A stretch of DNA of 64,000 nt from Tritrichomonas musculus (GCA_039105265.1 JAPFFF010000015.1:3472001-3536000), one strand, 5' to 3'. Counted from the first letter of the stretch, positions 53,732-63,357 are shown. The notes: generated by a model not told the origin, from the letters alone. Numbers and translations: made by a program.

Positions 53732-54340
53732 TTTGGTTTGATATTTTTCTCAATAAATTTGTTCGACCAAAAAAAATCTCAATTTTAACAGTAGAAATAA
53801 AAAGCAAAAGGGTTACAAGCTTTTTGTAAATGAAAGTCATCACACCTTGCAGTTCAAATTAATGATTAAAAAATTATAAAACTTTTTATGGAAAAGAAAA
53901 AATAAACCATCATTTCCTATATTAAAAGAATACGTTTTATTTGTTAGTTGAAAAAGAAAATATCGAAATTATCCAATCAGATACTCAAATCAATCGACAT
54001 TAATGGAATGTATAAATTTTTTTTATTTTTTAAAAATCACTATTCGATCAATATTATATATATTAGATTAAAGATTTGTGTAGTTAATGTGAAAATCAGT
54101 GTAACTGAACTGAAAATTGACAGCTTAAATTTGGTTGTAATAAAAAATCTTTTTATATTAATCATATCTAAAACTGAATTTGAAATGATGCTTTCCTTTC
54201 ATTACATTCTTTGCTATTCCATCTCCATTGAAAAGCATCTGTGCATACTCAATGCATACTTGTTTTAATCCTTGATCTTTATCTACTTTAATGTAACTAT
54301 TTTTATACTTATTATAATCTGTTTATTTAAGGCATATGTA
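53732..54340. other. Spacer between ankyrin gene and tRNA-Lys
   Basis: AT-rich with no gene supported; an open frame at 53948 starts at TTG and has no recognisable content. Confidence 0.5.
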
Positions 54341-54414
54341 GCCTTCGTAGCTCAACCGGCTAGAGCATAAGACTCTTAATCTTGGGGTTGCGGGTTCGAG
54401 TCCCGCCGGAGGCT
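54341..54414 (+). tRNA. tRNA-Lys (anticodon CTT)
   Basis: All arms fold: acceptor GCCTTCG/CGGAGGC, D-arm GCTC/GAGC, anticodon stem TAAGA/TCTTG with loop CTCTTAA, and T-arm GCGGG TTCGAGT CCCGC. The anticodon CTT reads AAG (Lys). The A and B boxes (TAGCTCAACCGG and GGTTCGAGTCC) are good matches. It is intronless and CCA is not encoded. A T8 run follows. Confidence 0.97.
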
Positions 54415-54416
54415 GA

Positions 54417-54424
54417 TTTTTTTT
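54417..54424 (+). terminator. Pol III T8 terminator of tRNA-Lys
   Basis: Eight T residues start three bases after the tRNA. Confidence 0.85.
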
Positions 54425-54918
54425 CTGAAAAGATTGTTATATGATAATACAAAATATCGAGTAAACTTATTTCAAGCACTTTTATTGTTATTTATTCAAA
54501 TAATTAATTAATAAAATTGCAAACTCTCATTTTATTGTGTATTTTTATTAAAAAATTATATTGTAAAAATTACCATTTAATCAAGTTATTTTTTAACTTT
54601 TTGAATAATTTATATTATTAAAAAGTGGTATCGTGTTACTGCTTTTGATTCCAGTTTATTTTTTTCAAAAAAAAAACACCAAATCCAGATTTTTTAAAAT
54701 TTTCACGATTTTAAAATTGACAATATTGCTTTTTGTTTTAGAAAAAATTTCTGAACTATAATTTTTTCCTTCAGAATTATTTGAATGGTGAAGCATAAAT
54801 TGAATTGTTATATCGCCAAATGCATTGGATTTATATCGTAAGATCTCAAAATTTGTTAACATGATTGGATTTTTTTGAAAAATTGAGTAAAAAGTACAAT
54901 TTTCTTTTCAAATTTCAT
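54425..54918. other. AT-rich spacer
   Basis: No gene. The dehydrogenase frame is open back to a TTG at 54865, but the conserved protein starts at the ATG at 54919. Confidence 0.5.
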
Positions 54919-55671
54919 ATGCTCAGATTAGCAAATAAAGTTGCTGTTATTACTGGTGGAAATTCAGGTCTTGGCAAAGCAGCTGCGCTACTCTTTGCAA
55001 AACAAGGAGCAAAAGTTGTAATTGGCGATATAACCAAAGCAGATAATGTCGTTGACAAAATTAGATCAGAAGGTGGTGAAGCAGTTGCAGTTAAAACCGA
55101 CGTTTCAAACGATTCAGACTGCCACAAGCTTATTAAAGCAGCCGTCGATAATTATGGAAAATTAGAAATATTAGTTAATAATGCAGGGGTTTCAGATACA
55201 GGAATGAACCCAATCACCAAGTATTTAGATAAAGATGCTTCCATACTTTTCAAAATAAACGAACTCGGCTCAATGCAGTGCACTCGTGCAGCAATTCCAC
55301 TCATGAAAAAAGGATCATCAATTATTAACGTTGCTTCCGTTGTTGGCGTTAGTGGGGGTGGGGGTGCAGCTTATGTTGCAAGCAAGGGAGCCATAATTGC
55401 TGTAACTAAGCATACTGCAATGCTGCTTGCTGAGAAGCAAATAAGATGCAACGCTATTTGCCCAGGACAAATTTTAACACCTATGAATGCTTCAACTGAT
55501 GAAATAAAAATTGATAAGGAAATGTTTGAAACAATGAAAAAACATTCTGATATTACTCTTCCAGCAAGTACAACTGAAGATATTGCAAATATTTTACTTT
55601 TCTTCGCTTCTGATGAATCCAGAGCAATAACTGGACAAGTTCTTGTCACTGATTATGGTGCCAACTTATAA
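54919..55671 (+). CDS. Classical short-chain dehydrogenase/reductase (SDR)
   Basis: 250 residues from MLRLANKVAVITGG. The motifs are complete: TGGNSGLG (12-19) for NAD(P), D near 37 (VIGDI) favouring NAD, NNAG, catalytic Ser in NVASVVGVSG, YVASK as the Y-x-x-x-K pair, and CPGQILTP after it. The length is exactly typical of the classical family. It should oxidise or reduce a small alcohol/ketone in the cytosol; the substrate cannot be inferred. It resembles bacterial 3-oxoacyl-ACP-reductase-type SDRs, and trichomonads acquired many such genes laterally, so lateral transfer is plausible but not shown. The upstream TTTCATATG could be an initiator fused to the start. Confidence 0.94.
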   Translation: MLRLANKVAVITGGNSGLGKAAALLFAKQGAKVVIGDITKADNVVDKIRSEGGEAVAVKTDVSNDSDCHKLIKAAVDNYGKLEILVNNAGVSDTGMNPITKYLDKDASILFKINELGSMQCTRAAIPLMKKGSSIINVASVVGVSGGGGAAYVASKGAIIAVTKHTAMLLAEKQIRCNAICPGQILTPMNASTDEIKIDKEMFETMKKHSDITLPASTTEDIANILLFFASDESRAITGQVLVTDYGANL

Positions 55672-55847
55672 AATCGAATAAATGAATTTCAAAAAAAATT
55701 TATTCTCAAAAAATAATTTTTTTTATCGTTTTTCTTTGAAAATAAATATTTTTTGAATTGATCCCCTTTTTACATTCATTTTAATTTTTAATATTATTCA
55801 AAAAGTGAAATTTATTCAGAAAAAATAATTGGTGGTGCATTTTATCC

Positions 55848-55977
55848 TAGGCTTTTGTGTCCGAAATTTTTTATATTCAAAAAGTTAAAAAAAGTATCCA
55901 AAAATATCCAATTTGGATACTTTTCGGACATTTTTCGAAACTTTTTGAGAAAAAAAATTTCGGACACAAAAGCCTAG
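55848..55977. mobile_element. 130-bp MITE with 8-bp target duplication
   Basis: Terminal inverted repeats begin CTAGGCTTTTGTGTCCGAAA on both ends and stay paired imperfectly through most of the element. It is flanked by the identical octamer ATTTTATC (55840-55847 and 55978-55985). There is no coding capacity. The 8-bp duplication and the CTAGG terminus suggest a hAT-like nonautonomous element. Confidence 0.82.
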
Positions 55978-56028
55978 ATTTTATCTATTTGCGATTTTCT
56001 TGTTATTTGTCTTCTTTATTAATAATAA

Positions 56029-57205
56029 GAATCGATTAGAGTATAGTTGAAAAGCATGAAGCTGGGTTTCCCTGTCCAGTGAGGTGAATAGCCAAGTTTG
56101 ACTTTTTGAAGCATTTCTCGTTATTTCATATGGACAGCAGACCGTTTTATTGTATTCAAAAAAAAATGTAAAGTTATGAATTATTTGAGAAAAAATGTCC
56201 ATTTAACGGTTTATTTTTATTCTGAAAATGTCCAAAATATCCAAAATTGAATGTACTCATTCAATCAAGGCTAGTCTCACAATAAATATAAAGAATTTTA
56301 ATTAAATAATTTTTCATAATAATATATAAAATGTATAAATCGCCAAAAAAATAAAAAATTATTTTGTTATTAAGAAAAATTGAATGTATCTTTCAATTTA
56401 TTTGGCTTGACCAATTATATTCAATATTTATTTGTCTTATAAATTCATTTTTAAAATAATCTTTTGAAATAATATTTTTAATAAATTTTGTTCTATTATT
56501 TGTATTATTCTAGATCAATGTGATAAATCGATTGGTCATATTTACTGATAGAGAATATTTACAGAAAATATCACATGTAATTAAGTTTTACCTTGAAAAG
56601 ATTGCAACGATAATTGTTTTTCAATTCTGCTTATTTTAGAGTACAATTCATATTTATAATTGAATTATAATGTTTTAAAAAATAAAATATTGTTTTTTTA
56701 TATTATTAAATTTAGAAATGCTAAAGATATTCTTTATTTTTTGAATTTAATATAGATTGTAGCATAAACTTTTTGAGATATTTTTATTTTATCACTTTGA
56801 AAAATGATAGCAATTGTTTGAAATATTTCAATGTAGATATTTTTTTGAATGTTTTTTTTATTTTGTTAAATAAAGACAAAATTTTTATTAAATTTTGCAT
56901 CTATTGTATTATTCATAAATATTGGAGGAGGAAAAAAGCTAAATGTCCATAAGATTTTAATGGACATTTTTTCTCAAATAATTCATAACTTTACATTTTT
57001 TTTTGAATACAATAAAACGGTCTGCTGTCCATATGAAATAACGAGAAATGCTTCAAAAAGTCAAACTTGGCTATTCACCTCACTGGACAGGGAAACCCAG
57101 GCATGAAGAAAAAATGAAAAATCTTCAAAAAATAAAAAGCAATAAAAATGCTAACTTTTTGAATGCTCTTCAAAGAGGTCCAACTATATTTGATTCGATC
57201 AAATG
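56029..57205. mobile_element. Older repeat element interrupted by the 1039-bp transposon
   Basis: Outside the inner element lie inverted motifs: ATCGATTAGAGTATAGTTG at the left (about 56032) and the complement of GATCGAATCAAATATAGTTG at the right (to about 57205). The same TAGTTGGAC-type terminus occurs at 12513 and in the foldback at 59268-59434. The limits are approximate. Confidence 0.35.
56062..57100. mobile_element. 1039-bp nonautonomous DNA transposon with perfect 142-bp TIRs
   Basis: The left repeat 56062-56203 and right repeat 56959-57100 are exact reverse complements over 142 bp, starting CTGGGTTTCCCTGTCC. The flanks are the same octamer GCATGAAG (56054-56061 and 57101-57108). The 755-bp interior is AT-rich without a transposase ORF. 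Perfect repeats and an intact duplication mean a recent insertion. Eight-base duplications are typical of hAT and related families; the terminus aligns with that of the neighbouring 130-bp element mostly by transitions. Confidence 0.93.
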
Positions 57206-57264
57206 ATAAATTTTCATTTAATCATGTTTACTTTTATAATTCAAAAAAAATGAGAAAAAATATC

Positions 57265-57270
57265 AAAAAA
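57265..57270 (-). terminator. Pol III T6 terminator of the minus-strand tRNA
   Basis: Six A on the plus strand directly after the tRNA 3' end. Confidence 0.75.
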
Positions 57271-57342
57271 TGTCCCACTGCGGAATCGAACCGCAGTCTG
57301 ATCCGTGTCAAGGATCTATTCTAACCATTATACTAGTGGGAC
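57271..57342 (-). tRNA. tRNA-Val-like (anticodon GAC)
   Basis: On the minus strand the acceptor GTCCCAC/GTGGGAC, anticodon stem GATCC/GGATC, and T-arm TGCGG TTCGATT CCGCA all pair, with discriminator A. The anticodon loop is TTGACAC, giving GAC, which reads GUC (Val). A73 and the NACAC loop fit Val. The body (GTATAATGGTTAG) is also seen in tRNA-Asp, but Asp would need GTC and usually G73. It is intronless. GAC is a rare anticodon in eukaryotes, where Val normally uses AAC. The fold is certain; the isotype is fairly sure. Confidence 0.85.
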
Positions 57343-57502
57343 TTTCTTCATTTTACATTATTCATTTAAAGAAAATAATAAAATATATATAAATTTATGT
57401 TTTTAATATTGAAAATTTATTCATCAAAAAAGCAATTGGCATGCATAATAAAAAAAAGTGATTTAAAAGATATCTACTATTAGGTGATGTCTAAAAAAAT
57501 AG

Positions 57503-58150
57503 ATTAAACTGGATAAAAACAAATTGTTAAAATGTTATAAATTTTTTTGTTAAAATGAAATGAAATAGTGATGTTAAACTGGATCAAATAAAATGTTGAA
57601 ATGTTATAAATTAAATTAAATAAACTGGATAAAAGAGTGATTGTAAATCATATTAAAGAGTTTGTTGATATGTGATTAAATCATTAAGTGAAATATAATA
57701 AAAAAGCCAATCAAACGAAATAAAAAAAATATGCTTGAATTCTATTAATACTTTGATTACAATTTCATTAATAAAATCTTGCTATAATTTGATGAAAATA
57801 TGATATTCAATTATATTAAAAGACACAAAAAAAATGCGATGAAAATATATCTTAAATTTCACTATTTAAAACAATTGTTCAAATAGAATAAAAAAGTATT
57901 AATTGAAATGTTATAAATGATAAATAATTTAATCATATGAAAAACAATGATATATGAAACTTTATGAAATGAAACAATTATAAATAGCATAAAAAAAAAG
58001 AATTTTTGGAAACTACATAAATTGTAATTGAAAACAGGATTAATACACTAATTTTAAAATTATATGAAAAAATCAATTGTTTGAAATGGGATGAAATCAA
58101 ATGAATGGAATTACATCCAAAAAAAAATTAATTTGAAATATAATGAAAAT
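57503..58150 (+). repeat. Degenerate repetitive AT-rich region
   Basis: The motif TAAACTGGAT(A/C)AAA recurs at about 57505, 57575 and 57621 and GAAATGTTATAAAT at several places to 57920, with irregular spacing. Much of the stretch is ATGAAAT/ATAAA-like. It is probably a decayed tandem array and is noncoding. Confidence 0.5.
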
Positions 58151-58155
58151 ATTAA

Positions 58156-58983
58156 TCAAAATGTAATTAAAAAGTAATGTATTAAAACGTTTGCATTATA
58201 TCGAAAAGAATTTGATTTTTTAATTTCAGAATAACAATTTTTATTGTTCTGTAAGCGGCGTGAAATTGCAGCCCAAATTTCATTTGTCATATCATTTATG
58301 TCGTATATGTTTAAGAATTCATCGATTGCTTTTGTTCCAACATTTTCAAATAAAACGAAATCGTACAATTTTGAGTATTTCGAATCTGACAAATATAAAT
58401 GATTGATGAAATTCACTAATTGATCTTCTTTGAGTAAACTTAAATTTTCATTATTTAAAATGAGCATCAGAACATCAATGCTTAGTTGATTCAATTCATT
58501 TTCTTGTTCTTCGATGATTTCGTATAAGTGAGATGATATGAAATTGATTTCATTTTGAATTGATTCTGAATAAAAAATTTTAAATTTTAAATGTTCATTG
58601 AGGAGCTTGAGTGCATTGGATTTGGTTAAATTTGGTTGCTTCCTTTTGCATTCAATTGAGTCATTTCCAAGAATTTCAACAACTTCTGAAATAAAAGGAA
58701 GTTGGCTCTCAGGAAAAGTTTGCTCTTCAAAATTGATGAGTTTAAGAATAATATTAAAATCGCCTTCTTCTTTTGTAGTGATTGTGAAATTATTGATGGT
58801 AGGATCGCATTGATGATATCGACAAATAATTGGTGAGATTAACTCAGCTACTATTTTGGTTGTTTTAAATATTTTGTCATTAACGATGAATGAAAATTCA
58901 TCATAAGTCTTAAATGGAATGTTTAGAATTGCTTCTTTATTTAATTTTATTAGGTTAAAATTCATTTCAAAAAATGATTTCAT
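58156..58983 (-). CDS. BTB-like N-domain protein, trichomonad-specific type
   Basis: 275 residues. Residues 28-100 resemble a divergent BTB/POZ fold of a type frequent in trichomonads: DEFSFIVNDKIFKTTKIVAE, ISPIICRYHQCDPTINNF, then ILKLINFEEQTF. An all-helical region (about 120-255) follows that could be BACK-like (LNQLSIDVLMLILNNENL, LVNFINHLYLSDSKYSKLYDF). There is no kelch, ankyrin or LRR domain after it, which is short for the family. A dimerisation or adaptor role is inferred. An initiator-like TCATATT lies just upstream. Confidence 0.72.
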   Translation of the reverse strand: MKSFFEMNFNLIKLNKEAILNIPFKTYDEFSFIVNDKIFKTTKIVAELISPIICRYHQCDPTINNFTITTKEEGDFNIILKLINFEEQTFPESQLPFISEVVEILGNDSIECKRKQPNLTKSNALKLLNEHLKFKIFYSESIQNEINFISSHLYEIIEEQENELNQLSIDVLMLILNNENLSLLKEDQLVNFINHLYLSDSKYSKLYDFVLFENVGTKAIDEFLNIYDINDMTNEIWAAISRRLQNNKNCYSEIKKSNSFRYNANVLIHYFLITF

Positions 58984-58996
58984 ATCACATTTCTTA

Positions 58997-59003
58997 AATA
59001 TGA
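58997..59003 (-). promoter_or_regulatory. Initiator-like TCATATT for the BTB-like gene
   Basis: On the minus strand it lies 13 bases before the ATG; an ATG-TGA mini-frame sits between them. Confidence 0.5.
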
Positions 59004-59267
59004 CCTTTTATAAAAATTTTATTTTGAATTCGTGCCAAATTGAAATTCTGAACTTTATTTTTTTTTTATATATAAAAATTTTCAACTACCAATTGAAAAA
59101 TAAATGTTTACATAACATGCCCATTAATTTTCCAGTTTCTAAAAAAATCTAGATTTGTACTTTAAGGTTTGTTCATCAATGTTTGATATCCTAATTACTA
59201 TAAAATTAAATCATTTTTTATTTTTTGGTAAAAAACAAAAATAATCTTGATGATTTAGTATCAATTC

Positions 59268-59434
59268 TAGAATAGTTTGACTTTTCTGAGTTGCATTCAA
59301 AAAGTTATCGGTAAAATTAAAAACATTATAATTTTTTATTTAATTTATCATTTTTATTAGATAATTTTTTTCTGAGGATTTTTAACTTTTTCAATATCTT
59401 TCAGAAAAGTCCAACTACGCTAGAATCGATCAAA
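59268..59434. repeat. Imperfect foldback with TAGTTGGAC termini
   Basis: The left end ATTCTAGAATAGTTTGACTT and the complement of the right end (ATTCTAGCGTAGTTGGACTT) agree over about 40 bp at roughly three quarters identity, including TTTTCTGA and the AAAAAGTTA block. No target duplication was found. Confidence 0.55.
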
Positions 59435-59682
59435 GATTTAAAAAGACTTTTTTGGCATTCAAATTTGAATTGATAATTGAAATATTTGTATGGATTTTCA
59501 CAAAATGAAGATTTAAAATGACTCAAAGAAAATGATTTTATATGTATATATATAGATACTAAAAATGTCTAATCTTTAATACATGTATTAAAAAGTCATT
59601 TTTGAATAGTTTATGCTCAGAAAAAGTTGAAAAACAATGTAAAACAAATTTTACATCAATAAATCGTAATTTAATATATAAA

Positions 59683-62600
59683 TTAATAGTTTGGTATTTT
59701 ATCATTTGAGCGTTTGATGATATTTCTTATCGAGTCTTCTTCCGCTTTTGTCAAAGGCATTATTTTGTTATAATTTTCTTTAATCTCATTGCAAATTTCC
59801 TCAAAACTTGGTCTTATTTTACAGTCATGGGACAAGCATCTTTCAATTAAATCTGTTGTGAACTTAGAGAATGTACTTGGAATTTTCAACTCATAATCGA
59901 ATTTTTTGCCATTTTTTGGCAAAATTCCGTTATTTAAGATGAAAATGACAAGAACGCCGAAAGAATAAACGTCCACTTTACTATTGTACTTTTTAGCATC
60001 TCTTAATTCAGGTGCCACGAATATAATATCATCCAATGCGCTGTCTATAGAAAAAGTCAATTGTTCATTCAAAGAAATGAGCTTTGATAATCCAAATTCA
60101 CCAATTTTGACCTTTTTATCACGAGTCAGGAAAATATTTTTTGGATTTAAATTGCGATGAATGATGCGACTAAAATGGACGTATTTCATTCCTTCAGCGA
60201 TGATTAAGATCAACCTAAAAGCATCAATTTTACTTAATTTATAATTTCTCATAAACTTATCTAAAGTTAATATGAAATGCTCGAAAACAATTGCTGGTGG
60301 ATGATCATCTGTTCCCATACAAATTCCAGTAGTCTTTAAAATATAAGGATGATCAAGTTCTTTTAACATTTCATGTTCTTTAACAAAATGTTTTAAATTT
60401 GAAAGAGTTATTCTATTCATTATTTTAAGTGCATATTTTTTGGAATTGTCAGTTTTTGAATAAACTTCATAAATAATGCCAAAATCATCTTTTTTAATTT
60501 CTTTTGTTTTTTTTAAATCTTCAACTTGTTCAACATCGATAAAGAGAAATGAATTCGACATGAGAGTATCTACATGAATTGTTCCTTTTTTAAAAAAACG
60601 CATCTTTTTATCAATGACATCTGTGATTTCTTCTCCATTTTTGTCATTGATGTACTTGTAGATGAGCTTCTCATTTGGTAAAATGTCAAATTCTTCTTTG
60701 ATTCTCTCTTCTTCTGAGCCAAGTGTCGATTGATCTCGAAGTTCAATTTGCTTCACATGCTCTTCATATTCAAGCTTATAAACACTCGTTGTCTGAATGA
60801 TTGGATCACTGTCTACTGGAACAACAGTTGGCTTAAATATAATTTTTGAAGGCCTTTTCTTTTGTCTTTTGTCTGTCTTATTATTATTGCCTTTCTTTGC
60901 ATTATAAGAATTGCAGTCATCATTGTCATCATCATCTTTTTTTGAAGGATTTTCAGTTTTTTCAGGACTCTCTTTTATGTATTTCTTTGGTCCAGCAGTT
61001 GCCTTGGTTTCGCTTGGCTTAAGGACTTGAACGTACATTTCGAATTCATTTTTTCCTTTGTGGCAATCTGGTTTGATCAGCTTTCTGACTTGTTCAATTC
61101 TCAAATTTGGCGCCAGTGGTTTAAACTTATCACCGCATTTGTATCCAATGATTATTTTGCCATGTATATTTCTTTCTTCAGCAATCAAAGTTGCAATTTC
61201 TGCGACAGTTTTCTCAACTGAAATGAAAGATTTCATTGAATCAAAAGGTTTTTCATTTTTTACAAAGAAAAAAAATATTATTTTCAAACACTCTTCTTCA
61301 TCTTCTACTTCAGATATTACTGGTGTGAATATGCTCACAGGTGGTCTTACTTTTCTATTTCCAGGCGATAATTTTGGAGATGTCGGTGCTGATTCAGGTC
61401 TTTTTTCAATGTTTACTTTATAATAAAAGCATTTGCTTATATCTTGAATCGCACAAATTTTCTTCTCTTGATCCGAAATCTTATTTTTGTTAGAGTCGTA
61501 AAGGATCAAATTATTAAGTGGCAACAAAGGCAACTGTTCGTCAATCAAACTTTCTTTTGCATATAAAATTGTGTCAAATTTATCTAAATTAATAATTGAT
61601 TCAACTGAATCATTATCAATGTCAATAAATTTGACACTTTTTTCAACTCTGATTCGATATTTCTCTTCCGATCTCAAAGTAAATGTAGTAGAACCACTTG
61701 AATTTCTTATCTTTATAACAGAATCAGGAAAAACTTTTCCAACCAATCTTTTTGCTTCAGAAACATTCTCACGATTTGAAAATATAAAACGAACTTTGTC
61801 GTATTTCACCATAACTATACTTGACTTCACTTTGAGCTCAAAGCAAGTGCCTTTTTTGGATATTAAAAAAGGAAAGCCTTCAGAAGAAATTTCTTTTTTC
61901 TCAAAGAAAAGAGTAATGTCATTTGCAATGCATTTTTGAGAGAAATAAAAACCTACTTTTTCAGTGAATTGAAAGATTTCTTCATATTTCATCTTGTAAC
62001 CGTTTTTAATTGTGACGCTAATTTCGTTTGTAAGAGAAATCACAATATCAGGAGACGGATGACGTATTTTTAATTCAAAATTTGTGTAGACAGCGGTTTT
62101 CTTCAATTCCACCTGTTTATGTTTTGTGTTAAAAAACAAAATTTCATCTGGAATGCGATGATCAGCTGCAATTTTCTTCTTTAGATCATAAATTGTCTGG
62201 CACTCGTCAATATTGACACGAATTATTTTTGACGAAATTGACAACTCAGGAATTGAATAGAAAAACGACCTCATTTTGTTATATTTAGATGAATCAGAGT
62301 CAGAATTATAACTATAAGATGAATATGCATCATCAGTGTCATGAGTCGAATCCGTTGATTCAGTTTTTTTAATAGGTTTGATTAATTCATTTTTTTCTTC
62401 AGGTTCAGTTTTTTCAATTTCTTTGTTTGAATCAATTTTTTCAATAGCTTTGTTTGGTCTTATTGATTTTTCTGATTTTGACCGAATTTTGAAGTAAAAG
62501 TCGGTGTTTAAATTTTGATAATCTCTCAACGGTTTCTCAGAATTAGGAATTTCATTCCTATCGAAATCACAAATTACAATATTCTCATTTTCTTCTCCAC

Positions 62601-63357
62601 CTATTTTCATCGCCAACAATTCTCTCACATCGAAAACTGTCTCAAAATAATCAACAGAAATAAATTCAATTGAATCGGGTTTGTATATATTTGTAAATTT
62701 CACAATTTTTTCAACACGGATTCGATATTCATCGTCTTCTTTGATTATTTCAGGCTTGTTTCCTGACGAGTCAAGAATGTATATGTTCAAATTCGGATAT
62801 GCTTTTTGGACAAGATTAATAACATCGGTTGTTTTTTCATTTTCTAAAACTGTAAATGAAAAGTCTCCGTATTTTAAAGAAATTGTCTTTCCTACTATTT
62901 TTAATTCGTATATTGAGTTTTGTTTTGACGATAAAAATGGAAATCCTGTTTTTTCAATTTCTTTTCTGTTGTAGAAAAGTTGAGTATTGTTTTGAATTAA
63001 AGTTTGCGTGAAATAATTGCCTTCTCGCTCAAGAAAGGGAAAGATATCTTCGTATTTATTTTTGTAGCAATCTTTAATCAAAATTTTTTCCCCACTAGGA
63101 ATTATTATATTAATATCTGGATGTGAGCTGTGAAATATTAGTTTAAAATGGTAATTATCTTCTATCTTGCGAAGCTTTTTACTTGGAAAGCTTTCAAAAT
63201 GTAATTCGTCCTCTGAAATGTTAAGTTGTGATGCAATTTCTTTCTTTAGATCATAAATTGTTTTGAAATCTTTGGATTTTATCGAAATTTTCGCTTGAGT
63301 AATTGATAAATCGGGAATTGAATATCTAAAAGCTCGTGTTTTTTTCGCAAAAAGCAT
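59683..63357 (-). CDS. Pseudokinase with duplicated ubiquitin-like modules
   Basis: 1224 residues. The N-terminal half is a tandem duplication of about 290 residues: module 1 (about 9-300, FRYSIPDLSI...TIYDLKKEIA) and module 2 (about 362-650, FFYSIPELSI...TIYDLKKKIA). Each contains several ubiquitin-like beta-grasp candidates. A further ubiquitin-like stretch lies at about 690-790 and another near 870-950. The C-terminal kinase fold (about 960-1205) keeps the ALKIM lysine and an APE, but has HRNLNPKN for HRDLKPxN (about 1066) and EFG for DFG (about 1088), both catalytic Asp residues replaced. It is predicted to be catalytically dead and to act as a scaffold. A basic/acidic linker (800-860) separates the halves. 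No transmembrane segment is seen. Confidence 0.9.
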   Translation of the reverse strand: MLFAKKTRAFRYSIPDLSITQAKISIKSKDFKTIYDLKKEIASQLNISEDELHFESFPSKKLRKIEDNYHFKLIFHSSHPDINIIIPSGEKILIKDCYKNKYEDIFPFLEREGNYFTQTLIQNNTQLFYNRKEIEKTGFPFLSSKQNSIYELKIVGKTISLKYGDFSFTVLENEKTTDVINLVQKAYPNLNIYILDSSGNKPEIIKEDDEYRIRVEKIVKFTNIYKPDSIEFISVDYFETVFDVRELLAMKIGGEENENIVICDFDRNEIPNSEKPLRDYQNLNTDFYFKIRSKSEKSIRPNKAIEKIDSNKEIEKTEPEEKNELIKPIKKTESTDSTHDTDDAYSSYSYNSDSDSSKYNKMRSFFYSIPELSISSKIIRVNIDECQTIYDLKKKIAADHRIPDEILFFNTKHKQVELKKTAVYTNFELKIRHPSPDIVISLTNEISVTIKNGYKMKYEEIFQFTEKVGFYFSQKCIANDITLFFEKKEISSEGFPFLISKKGTCFELKVKSSIVMVKYDKVRFIFSNRENVSEAKRLVGKVFPDSVIKIRNSSGSTTFTLRSEEKYRIRVEKSVKFIDIDNDSVESIINLDKFDTILYAKESLIDEQLPLLPLNNLILYDSNKNKISDQEKKICAIQDISKCFYYKVNIEKRPESAPTSPKLSPGNRKVRPPVSIFTPVISEVEDEEECLKIIFFFFVKNEKPFDSMKSFISVEKTVAEIATLIAEERNIHGKIIIGYKCGDKFKPLAPNLRIEQVRKLIKPDCHKGKNEFEMYVQVLKPSETKATAGPKKYIKESPEKTENPSKKDDDDNDDCNSYNAKKGNNNKTDKRQKKRPSKIIFKPTVVPVDSDPIIQTTSVYKLEYEEHVKQIELRDQSTLGSEEERIKEEFDILPNEKLIYKYINDKNGEEITDVIDKKMRFFKKGTIHVDTLMSNSFLFIDVEQVEDLKKTKEIKKDDFGIIYEVYSKTDNSKKYALKIMNRITLSNLKHFVKEHEMLKELDHPYILKTTGICMGTDDHPPAIVFEHFILTLDKFMRNYKLSKIDAFRLILIIAEGMKYVHFSRIIHRNLNPKNIFLTRDKKVKIGEFGLSKLISLNEQLTFSIDSALDDIIFVAPELRDAKKYNSKVDVYSFGVLVIFILNNGILPKNGKKFDYELKIPSTFSKFTTDLIERCLSHDCKIRPSFEEICNEIKENYNKIMPLTKAEEDSIRNIIKRSNDKIPNY

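Larger units (their letters stand above)
58984..59682. other. Spacer with a foldback repeat
   Basis: Contains the BTB-gene promoter and the foldback at 59268-59434; no gene. Confidence 0.55.
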
